Assembly: GCF_000164135.1 (NCBI RefSeq)
Contig: NZ_GG770563.1
Span: 1-47,725, forward strand
Length of the DNA: 47,725 nt
Source of the DNA: Mycobacterium parascrofulaceum ATCC BAA-614
Lineage (GTDB): Bacteria; Actinomycetota; Actinomycetes; Mycobacteriales; Mycobacteriaceae
Direction of reading: 5' to 3'
How positions within the stretch are numbered: position 1 is the first letter of the stretch; each line of letters starts with the position of its first letter. Positions 1 to 5,520 of this stretch are shown one piece after another. The notes beneath the pieces are model-generated. The model had not been told where the DNA came from. It saw only the letters and a program-made list of their open reading frames with translations, and did no database searches. The position numbers and the translations under genes are program-made.

Positions 1-10
1 GAACAACACT

Positions 11-958
11 ATGCCCACCACCGCCTTGCGCACCGAAGCCGACATCGTTGCCGCCGCAGCAGCATTCCTGGGCTTCGCACCCACCAACAGCGTCGTCGCC
101 TACATGCTGCACCGTGACACCCACACCAGCGACCTGGTGGTCCGCAGCGCAATTCGCTTCGATGTCACGATCAGCGCCGAACAAGCCACCAACTTCCCGG
201 CCACATGCAACCTGCGGCCCGAAACTAACCACGCCGCCGTGCTCCTGGCCGTGTGCGACGAAAGCTACGAATGGCATGCCGTCACCGTCCTCGACGCCCT
301 GAGCGACGCGCTGCGCGCCGCCGGGATTCCAGTGCTGCGCCGCCTGATGACTCGTGATGTCACCACCGAAGGCCAGTGGTACGACCCCGACACCGGCGCA
401 ACCGGGCCCACCTACCCCTACACCGACTCTCTGGTCACCGCGCACCGGGTGCTCGGCGGTGAACGAGTCAGCCCGGCGCGCAGCGACATCCAAGCCGAAT
501 TCGCGCCCCTGCCGCCAGCCCCGCCGATCGCCCTCGGCGACCACGGCGAGCTTGTCATCGGTGCCGCAGCAGAGATCGCCGCCGCACTCGAGGGACACCA
601 GATCAGTCGCACGCTACCGACCCGCGCCGGCATCGCCATCACCGCCGACGTCGCCGTGCGTGACGCCATGATCGCCGCCGCCCAACACACCGAGGCCGGC
701 GCGCAACTGTGGACTCACATCGGCCGGCGCCTGCGCGGCCAGCCCCGCGCCGAAGCGCTCACGATCGCCGCCGCCTGCTACTGCCTGCTCGAGGACAGCG
801 TGCGCGCGGCCATCGCGGCGCGCACCGCACTCGACGAAGCCGAAGCCACCAAGACCCCGCCGCCGCGGCTGGCGCTGATGCTGCTGACCGCACTGCGCTC
901 AGGCATGCCCCCCGAACAGATCCGCAGCGCCATCGTCGACGCCACCAACCCCGAATAA
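11..958 (+). CDS. DUF4192 domain protein
   Basis: The protein has 315 residues. Its N-terminus reads like the DUF4192 family, a leucine- and alanine-rich stretch followed by a GFAPTNSVV segment (about residues 20-29), matching the family pattern 'LLGF.P..S.V'. DUF4192 proteins are common in actinobacterial chromosomes and plasmids; their function is unknown and the protein appears cytosolic (no signal peptide or membrane segment). The ATG at 11 is taken as the start, but only ten bases precede it, all open in frame, so a longer N-terminus outside the window cannot be excluded. A strong terminator follows 14 bases after the stop, so the gene is the end of its own transcript. It lies in the presumed leading region. 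Family assignment is fairly sure; the role is not known. Confidence 0.8.
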   Translation: MPTTALRTEADIVAAAAAFLGFAPTNSVVAYMLHRDTHTSDLVVRSAIRFDVTISAEQATNFPATCNLRPETNHAAVLLAVCDESYEWHAVTVLDALSDALRAAGIPVLRRLMTRDVTTEGQWYDPDTGATGPTYPYTDSLVTAHRVLGGERVSPARSDIQAEFAPLPPAPPIALGDHGELVIGAAAEIAAALEGHQISRTLPTRAGIAITADVAVRDAMIAAAQHTEAGAQLWTHIGRRLRGQPRAEALTIAAACYCLLEDSVRAAIAARTALDEAEATKTPPPRLALMLLTALRSGMPPEQIRSAIVDATNPE

Positions 959-972
959 CCCCAACATGTCCC

Positions 973-1022
973 GGGCCCGGCCACTTCTCCGATCGTGAGG
1001 GGTGGGCCGGGCCCCCCTTTTT
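973..1022 (+). terminator. Rho-independent terminator after the DUF4192 gene (repeat copy 1)
   Basis: A ten-base perfect stem (973-982 GGGCCCGGCC with 1005-1014 GGCCGGGCCC) is followed by a short C run and five T residues at 1018-1022. Near-identical hairpins follow the stops at 2353 and 3817, so it is part of a repeated unit. Confidence 0.85.
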
Positions 1023-1111
1023 CTTCCGGCCCGCTGAGGTCCCGGCGCGCCCCGCGCGACCGGACTGGCCACCTCAGCGGTGGCCACCAAATCCGTAGCC
1101 CCTCACCTTGT

Positions 1112-1139
1112 TTGCCGTCAGCAAGGGTCGCAGTCTAAC
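1112..1139 (+). promoter_or_regulatory. Candidate promoter of the 1376 gene
   Basis: TTGCCG at 1112-1117 and TCTAAC at 1134-1139 are separated by 16 bases, a plausible SigA-like pair. In the second copy of the unit the same place holds TTGCCT, 17 bases and GGTAAT. Transcription from here would begin near 1146, just before the nested stem structure, giving a leader of about 230 nt. The -10 elements are weak matches, so this is tentative. Confidence 0.4.
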
Positions 1140-1283
1140 CGGGCGGGGGCCCGACCGCGCAACCCACGCCCGACCCGGTGATCGCCGTGCCGAGTGACTG
1201 TTTTCGGCCCTACGGCAGCTCGCCCGATGGCGCTTCGCGCCGGGCGAGCCCGGGCCGAAAACCCGGCGAGTAACCGGGTCGGT
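1140..1283 (+). ncRNA. Candidate structured leader RNA (or ssDNA fold), copy 1
   Basis: Nested complementarity is visible: a small hairpin (1140-1144 with 1149-1153), an outer stem P1 (1171-1179 with 1273-1281, nine pairs), an inner stem P2 (1200-1210 GTTTTCGGCCC with 1252-1262, eleven perfect pairs), and an apical stem P3 (1218-1226 with 1241-1249) which can extend by or compete with GGCGC/GCGCC (1229-1233 with 1237-1241). ACCCGG (1261-1266) can alternatively pair with CCGGGT (1274-1279), which would disrupt P1 and P2 and could act as a switch. Compared with copy 2, three P1 pairs change on both sides so that pairing is kept. It lies about 95 nt before the start codon at 1376. It matches no RNA family that I recognise. 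Confidence 0.65.
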
Positions 1284-1375
1284 CTCTTCGGGGTTGCACG
1301 CCCACCCTCACCCGGTTAGCCCACTCCCCCAGCGCTGACCGGCGCGCCCAGCACCGCACAGAACGGAGAAATCGC

Positions 1376-1720
1376 ATGTCCTACGACCTCATCACCACCG
1401 TGTACCTCAACGAAGGCGCCCATCAGTTCCACGGCTTCGGAGAGCTCGCACCCGCGCAGCTTGCCGCTGCCGCGGGATTCACGCTGACCGTGGCGTGCCC
1501 ACCCAGCACCGAGCAGATCAAGGCTTGTCTGGAACTCGTCTTTGAGCAGCTCAACATCGATGAGCCCGACCAGCCATGGGCCCTCAAGTACCGGCTCGCC
1601 GGTCACCGCAGCCTCAGCGTCGGCGACGTCGTGGTCATCGGCGAGACCGCCTGGGCGTGCGCCTCCAGCGGCTGGGAGCTGCTCACCGCCGAGCGGCTCC
1701 ACGGCGCCCTCTATCACTAG
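1376..1720 (+). CDS. Hypothetical protein, 114 residues, leading-region type
   Basis: I do not recognise a family. The predicted protein is small, soluble and slightly acidic, with no signal peptide, membrane segment or metal motif. A purine-rich GGAGAA sits seven bases before the ATG, supporting the start. It is preceded by the structured 417-bp leader and followed after 96 bp by a second orphan; that gap holds a long hairpin and no T tract, so the two genes probably share the leader promoter. Position next to the DUF932 gene and transcription toward the presumed oriT suggest a gene expressed early after plasmid entry, but this is inference from location only. Confidence 0.65.
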   Translation: MSYDLITTVYLNEGAHQFHGFGELAPAQLAAAAGFTLTVACPPSTEQIKACLELVFEQLNIDEPDQPWALKYRLAGHRSLSVGDVVVIGETAWACASSGWELLTAERLHGALYH

Positions 1721-1727
1721 CCACCGG

Positions 1728-1770
1728 TGGTGGTTGGGCAGGCCCGACTTTGCACCCTGTCCAACCACCA
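1728..1770 (+). promoter_or_regulatory. Long intercistronic hairpin
   Basis: 1728-1742 (TGGTGGTTGGGCAGG) pairs with 1756-1770 (CCTGTCCAACCACCA), fifteen pairs with one G-U, around a 13-base loop. No T run follows, so it is better read as an mRNA-stability, processing or attenuation element between two genes than as a terminator. Confidence 0.5.
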
Positions 1771-1816
1771 CCGCCTCTCACCTACCAACCTCAGTCACAC
1801 GAAGGAGAATTCACCC

Positions 1817-2353
1817 ATGGGCGAGTACTACATCGCGACATTTCTCGACCAGGCCGGCCGCATCACCCGCGCAGTTCACCCCGCGGACTACGGGATCAGT
1901 GAACGCCTGGGCGTCCAGACCCGCGAAGGCACACCCTTCCTCGCCGCCGTCGAAACACTGCTCGCCCTCGACGGGGGATCGCGGCTGGTGTGGGCCGGTG
2001 ACTACGCCCCCGCCGAGCCAGGACAGGACACCAATCTGTACTGGGCTATCCAACCCCACCAGTTCGTCCGGTTCGAAGGCCTCATCGACCACGCTGCCGG
2101 CATCACAGCCAACACCCCCCGGCCGTCCTCGCGCCCCGCTGCCCACATCTACGTGTGCAACGCCGACCGCCGCGAGTACTTTGACAAAAGCGCCCTGCCC
2201 CTCGACGACTACGAGCAGCCCCGAAACATGCTGCCCGTCTTGACCGCCCACGGATACGGCAGGCCCGGCCGCTGGACACGAGACCGCATCTACCTCACCG
2301 ACACCCACCCTGGCCACACCTGGACGAAAGTCCCCAGCCTGTTATGGACTTGA
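1817..2353 (+). CDS. Hypothetical protein, 178 residues
   Basis: The start is placed at the ATG at 1817 (MGEYYIATFL) because GAAGGAGAA lies just upstream; an in-frame ATG at 1727 would put the N-terminus through the hairpin at 1728-1770 and has no ribosome binding site. No family is recognised. The sequence is hydrophilic with several Trp and Tyr residues and no signal or membrane segment, so a small cytosolic protein is expected. A terminator follows ten bases after the stop. With the gene at 1376 it forms a two-gene unit driven from the first structured leader. Function is unknown; an anti-defence or establishment role is possible from its position only. Confidence 0.65.
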   Translation: MGEYYIATFLDQAGRITRAVHPADYGISERLGVQTREGTPFLAAVETLLALDGGSRLVWAGDYAPAEPGQDTNLYWAIQPHQFVRFEGLIDHAAGITANTPRPSSRPAAHIYVCNADRREYFDKSALPLDDYEQPRNMLPVLTAHGYGRPGRWTRDRIYLTDTHPGHTWTKVPSLLWT

Positions 2354-2362
2354 CCGGCGCCC

Positions 2363-2412
2363 GGGCCCGGCCGCCTCTCCGATCGTGAGGGGTTGGCCGG
2401 GCCCCCCTTTTT
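2363..2412 (+). terminator. Rho-independent terminator (repeat copy 2)
   Basis: A ten-base perfect stem (2363-2372 with 2395-2404) with CCTCTCC/GAGGGG complementarity in the loop is followed by T residues at 2408-2412. It ends the 1376-2353 transcript. Confidence 0.85.
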
Positions 2413-2530
2413 CTTCCGGTTCCCCGCGGTGGCCGGCGCGCCCCGCGCGACCGGACTGGCCACCTCGCGGTGGCCACCAAACCCGTAGCCCCTCACCTCA
2501 TTTGCCTGTCAGCGGGGTGCTCATGGTAAT

Positions 2531-2673
2531 CGGGCGGGGGCCCGCCCCCTCAACCCACGCCCGGGCCGGGCATCGCCGTGCCGAGTGACTGTTTTCGGCC
2601 CTACGGAAGCTCGCCCGAAGGCGCTGCGCGCCGGCGAGCCCGGGCCGAAAACCCGGCGAGCTCCCGGCCCGGG
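2531..2673 (+). ncRNA. Candidate structured leader RNA (or ssDNA fold), copy 2
   Basis: The fold is the same as copy 1: small hairpin 2531-2535 with 2540-2544; P1 2560-2570 with 2663-2673 (eleven perfect pairs); P2 2591-2601 with 2642-2652 (eleven perfect pairs); P3 2609-2615 with 2633-2639 extended by GGCGC/GCGCC 2620-2624 with 2628-2632. In P1 the A-T, C-G and T-A pairs of copy 1 (1173-1279, 1174-1278, 1179-1273) have become G-C here (2564-2669, 2565-2668, 2570-2663). It ends about 97 nt before the DUF932 start. Confidence 0.65.
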
Positions 2674-2770
2674 ACTCTTCGGGGTTGAGCGTCCACCCTC
2701 ACCCGCTTACCCGCACCCCAGCGCTGACCGGCGCGAACAAAACACAGTTTCCCGGAAAGGAACATCTCTC

Positions 2771-3817
2771 ATGGCACACGAACTCGACACCACCAACGGG
2801 CACGTCTCCTTCGCTAACTCCCGCAGCGACCACTGGCACCGCCTCGGTCAAACCGTTGGCCACACCATGACCGCCCGCGAGGCACTGGAAGCCGCGCACA
2901 TGGCCGGCTGGAACGTCCGCAAAATGCCGCTGCAGGTTCCCCAGGAACCCGTCATCGACGACACCGGCGTCACCACGCCGGCGCCTCTGGTGGTGCCCGA
3001 CTTCTATGCGACCGTGCGCACCAACCCGATCAACGGTCGCCTCGACGTCCTCGGGGTCGTTGGCAGCAAGTACGAGCCCCTCCAAAACGAGGCCTCCTGC
3101 GACCTGCTCGACGCCCTCGTGGACCAAAGCGGAGGCGCCCACTTCGAGACCGCCGGCGCGCTGCGCGGCGGGCGGGAAACCTTCGTCACCATGAAGCTGC
3201 CCAGCAGCATGGTCTTCGACGGTAAGGACGGCAGCAAAGACCGCACTGACTTCTACCTCGCGGCCTTAAATTCTCACGATGGCAGTGCAGCCTTCCGTTT
3301 CCTCCTGTCGCCCATCCGCATTGTCTGCGCGAACACCCAAAGCGCGGCGATCCGGTCGGCCAAGTCCAGCTTCTCCATCCGCCACACCGGCGGCGCGCGA
3401 GCCTCCATCGCCGAGGCCCGCAACGCCCTCAAGCTCAGTTGGCGTTACATCGAGGCATTCGAAGCCGAGGCAGCTGCGCTCTATGCCGCCCCGATGGACA
3501 CCGAGGAGATGCGCAGCTTCGCCAACACGCTGCTCGAGGTCGACTCGGCGGGCACTACCGCCACGCGCCGCCACCGTCGTGAACGCGCCAACAGCATCGT
3601 GAAACTGTGGACGTCCTCTGAGACCATCGCGCCCATCGCCGGCACCCGCTGGGCCGCCTACAACGCGGTCACCGAATACCTGGACCACGTCGTTCCAGTC
3701 CGCGGCGCCAAAACCGCCACCGACGCCAGCGCCGCGCGCGCGTTGCGCAACATCACCACCGCGGCCAGCGGACAATCGCTGAAAGCTCAAGCGTTCCGGA
3801 TGCTTCAGACCCTCTAG
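2771..3817 (+). CDS. DUF932 phage/plasmid-like protein
   Basis: The protein of 348 residues begins at the ATG at 2771 (MAHELDTTNG), preceded by GGAAAGGAAC; the open frame continues upstream to 2585 but that stretch is the structured leader. The N-terminal pattern (W-H-x-L-G-x near residue 23, then a TAREAL-like helix) and the following core match the DUF932 'phage/plasmid-like protein' family, which is cytosolic and of unknown biochemical function and is frequent on mobile elements. It has no membrane segment. It is a single-gene transcript bounded by the leader upstream and a terminator 21 bases after the stop. Its place on the side of the presumed oriT away from the relaxase suggests a leading-region gene; a role in establishment or anti-defence is inference. 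Confidence 0.85.
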   Translation: MAHELDTTNGHVSFANSRSDHWHRLGQTVGHTMTAREALEAAHMAGWNVRKMPLQVPQEPVIDDTGVTTPAPLVVPDFYATVRTNPINGRLDVLGVVGSKYEPLQNEASCDLLDALVDQSGGAHFETAGALRGGRETFVTMKLPSSMVFDGKDGSKDRTDFYLAALNSHDGSAAFRFLLSPIRIVCANTQSAAIRSAKSSFSIRHTGGARASIAEARNALKLSWRYIEAFEAEAAALYAAPMDTEEMRSFANTLLEVDSAGTTATRRHRRERANSIVKLWTSSETIAPIAGTRWAAYNAVTEYLDHVVPVRGAKTATDASAARALRNITTAASGQSLKAQAFRMLQTL

Positions 3818-3837
3818 CTGCCCCCGGTGGTCTACCC

Positions 3838-3889
3838 GGGCCCGGCCAGCCCTCTCCCACCACGAGGGGTTGGCCGGGCCCCCTTTTTT
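3838..3889 (+). terminator. Rho-independent terminator after the DUF932 gene (repeat copy 3)
   Basis: An eleven-base perfect stem (3838-3848 GGGCCCGGCCA with 3871-3881 TGGCCGGGCCC) is followed by six T residues (3884-3889). Only the terminator portion of the 417-bp module recurs here; no structured leader follows. Confidence 0.9.
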
Positions 3890-4173
3890 CTTCCCGCATC
3901 ACGGTTGCTTGCCGCACGTCGCCACCTGTTCGCCACCGCCGCCACGATTCCCGCCGCCGGACGTGCTCAGCCCGACCCGGGGGGCCTCGAGTCTTGTCCG
4001 CGATCCTCGCCGGCACTCGCCGGCTCGCCGCGCCGCGCCGCCTCGCTGCCGCGCTTCGACTACGCGCCCATCCCCGCGCCCCCCCGGCGCTCTTTCTAGG
4101 CCTCGGGCCGCGATCTGGGTTTCGACGGCCACGCCACCGGCTGCCACGGCCAAATCCGTTGGTGCCCGGCCGC
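3890..4173. other. Gene-free stretch between convergent genes
   Basis: About 285 bp of GC-rich sequence between the terminator at 3889 and the stop of the minus-strand HNH-like gene. The open frames seen here have no start context and no recognisable protein character. I see no clear repeat, promoter or palindrome; it might include part of the transfer origin region. Confidence 0.4.
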
Positions 4174-4698
4174 TCACCATAGTGTCGGGTCGGTAGAGCC
4201 CAGCAGCGCTGCCTCGACGGCTTCGGCATCCCATCCGTGGCGCACCGCATCGCGCAGCGCCACCGCGCGCGCTCGCCGCGCCATGACTCCGTGATCGCCC
4301 CGGCGCACCAGCACCCGGCCCCCGCCGCGGCGCGCCCGCGCCATCATCTGCATGTTGTCGCGCTGCGAGCCGCCGATGACATGCAGCAAGCCGAGTTCGT
4401 CGGGCAGACTCGCTCGCACGCACACCGGATTGTCACAGCCGTGCAGGGCGCGCACCCACGGCTCTAACGCCTTCCCCTCCAGCGAGGCGGCCAGCGCATA
4501 CCGGTTGGCCCGCACCATCATCCGCGCACCACCGCGGTACACCCAAAACCGTCCGTACCCGTCCCCGCCGATCGCCGAACACCAGATCGCGCAATCGTCG
4601 GCGCCCGGGCCCCGAACGACGTTGTTTTCGAACCGACCTAACTCCTCGGCGTGCACGCGCCGATCCACCACCAGCCGTAGCGGTTCCGAAACCCCCAT
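4174..4698 (-). CDS. HNH-endonuclease-like protein
   Basis: The protein of 174 residues contains an HNH_3-like pattern: H86-x-C88-D-N90-P-x-x-C93, then H106 and a GSQRDNM segment with N115, followed by a basic RARRGGGR stretch. In typical members the order is 'H-x-C-D-N-P-x-C-V-x-P-x-H-L ... N-M'; here the residues after C93 are altered and spaced out, so nuclease activity is uncertain. GGGAG lies just before the ATG at 4698. Many phages and plasmids carry such small HNH proteins. It is downstream of the HTH gene (88-bp gap) on the same strand and may share its promoter. It could nick or cut DNA, or be a DNA-binding relic; I favour an HNH-fold protein with unproven activity. Confidence 0.6.
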   Translation of the reverse strand: MGVSEPLRLVVDRRVHAEELGRFENNVVRGPGADDCAIWCSAIGGDGYGRFWVYRGGARMMVRANRYALAASLEGKALEPWVRALHGCDNPVCVRASLPDELGLLHVIGGSQRDNMQMMARARRGGGRVLVRRGDHGVMARRARAVALRDAVRHGWDAEAVEAALLGSTDPTLW

Positions 4699-4786
4699 AC
4701 TCCCGATGCTTTCGGTTCCCTTGCGGCCCTGCGCCGCCCGTCGCCGTCATCATCCCCGCCGGCACTGACAACCTTGCGAGGCCCGG

Positions 4787-5266
4787 CTACGCGTGCGCCG
4801 GTATCGGCTCCGCTGTCAACGCATCCGCTGGTGGGCTCTGTGCGTCATCGCCTTTGCCGCCCACGCGTTCTGGTGTGACCGCCGGCGCCGGTGTAACCGC
4901 GCCCGCTACCGGTTCCGCGGCCTGCTCGCTGGATTCGGTTTCACGAATCAAGTCGCGCACCGCTTTTTCGCTGAGCCCGGCCATGCGGCCGATCTCACGT
5001 AGCGTTTCCCCGCGGTCACGCATCGCGCGCAGCGCCGCGCCTGCCTTGACCCGTTGGTTGGCGCGCCGCTGTGCGGCCTGCTGCGCCAGCGCCTGCTGGC
5101 GCTCGGCCAGCCACGCATCGACCGCTTCGGCGCGGTCGCGCGCATCGAAGAACGTCGCTAAGTCCTCGACGTTGGCCTTCGTGCGTCGGATCACTTCGTC
5201 TTGCGCCGCTGTTGCCGCTTCCCGCGCCGCGCGCCGGGCTTGCTTGCTCACCGCCTTGTTTCCCAT
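4787..5266 (-). CDS. Small helix-turn-helix protein beside the presumed oriT
   Basis: The 159-residue protein has a basic, alanine-rich helical N-terminal half and, at about residues 87-112, a resolvase/sigma-like helix-turn-helix (GETLREIGRMAGLSEKAVRD). The C-terminal 50 residues are low-complexity, rich in Ala and Pro, and probably disordered. It is transcribed away from the relaxase gene, and the region between them contains two TTAGG/CCTAA palindromes. This arrangement suggests an autoregulator of the relaxase gene or a relaxosome accessory protein binding at oriT; both are inference. There is no membrane segment. The start at 5266 has only a weak ribosome binding site (GGTGTGAG). Confidence 0.65.
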   Translation of the reverse strand: MGNKAVSKQARRAAREAATAAQDEVIRRTKANVEDLATFFDARDRAEAVDAWLAERQQALAQQAAQRRANQRVKAGAALRAMRDRGETLREIGRMAGLSEKAVRDLIRETESSEQAAEPVAGAVTPAPAVTPERVGGKGDDAQSPPADALTAEPIPAHA

Positions 5267-5382
5267 GTCTCACACCGTAAAGCCCGCAAAACCCTTACGC
5301 CGCACCCGAACCCAAAAATCTCACCACCGCCACCACCTGCTATGCCCGGACCCGACCCCTCGCCACACCATCCCACCGCCAC

Positions 5383-5396
5383 TTAGGGTACCCTAA
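5383..5396. promoter_or_regulatory. Palindromic operator candidate 1
   Basis: Perfect palindrome TTAGGGTACCCTAA. The same half-site recurs at 5460-5474. Confidence 0.5.
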
Positions 5397-5459
5397 CTTC
5401 ACCCGCCTCCAGCACATCACACCTCTTGCACTCAGGTCACGGTTTGGTAACGGACGCTA

Positions 5460-5474
5460 GTTAGGTGGCCTAAC
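5460..5474. promoter_or_regulatory. Palindromic operator candidate 2
   Basis: GTTAGG TGG CCTAAC, six-base arms with a three-base centre, 14-60 bases before the possible relaxase start codons. Binding here would block relaxase expression. Confidence 0.5.
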
Positions 5475-5520
5475 GAACGCGATATTCGTGTCGCGCGGGC
5501 GTCGCGTAACACTCAAGCAC

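Larger units (their letters stand above)
959..1375 (+). repeat. 417-bp intergenic unit, copy 1 of a duplicated terminator-promoter-leader module
   Basis: The whole gap between the stop at 958 and the start at 1376 is 417 bp, the same length as the gap 2354-2770, to which it aligns along most of its length with scattered substitutions and small indels. Order inside the unit: terminator (973-1022), a GGCCACC/GGTGGCC hairpin around 1067-1085, a candidate promoter (1112-1139), a nested stem structure (1140-1283), a conserved tail including CAGCGCTGACCGGCGCG near 1330-1350, and the ribosome binding site of the next gene. The flanking genes are unrelated to each other, so the intergenic unit, not a gene, was duplicated. 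Confidence 0.85.
2354..2770 (+). repeat. 417-bp intergenic unit, copy 2
   Basis: Second copy of the terminator-promoter-leader module, exactly as long as copy 1 (959-1375). Blocks such as GCGCGCCCCGCGCGACCGGACTGG (about 2434-2458, shown here in shortened alignment terms) and the tail before the start codon are nearly unchanged, whereas loops and parts of stems have diverged. It separates the orphan ending at 2353 from the DUF932 gene. Confidence 0.85.
5267..5520. promoter_or_regulatory. Divergent regulatory region and candidate oriT
   Basis: About 250 bp separate the divergent HTH and relaxase genes. It contains TTAGG-GTAC-CCTAA at 5383-5396 (a perfect 14-base palindrome, TTAGGGTACCCTAA) and GTTAGG-TGG-CCTAAC at 5460-5474. 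The shared half-site TTAGG/CCTAA makes one DNA-binding protein likely. Because relaxase genes of this class usually sit next to their transfer origin, this is the best place for oriT. No known nic consensus was recognised. Confidence 0.45.

Noticed and set aside
1018..1090. CCGCTGAGGT/ACCTCAGCGG inverted repeat as part of the conserved structure
   Set aside because: The pairing (1031-1040 with 1071-1080) is not kept in copy 2, so it is not supported as a shared stem; the local GGCCACC/GGTGGCC hairpin is.
2585..2770. N-terminal extension of the DUF932 protein
   Set aside because: The extension covers the structured leader P2/P3 stems, and a good ribosome binding site precedes the ATG at 2771.
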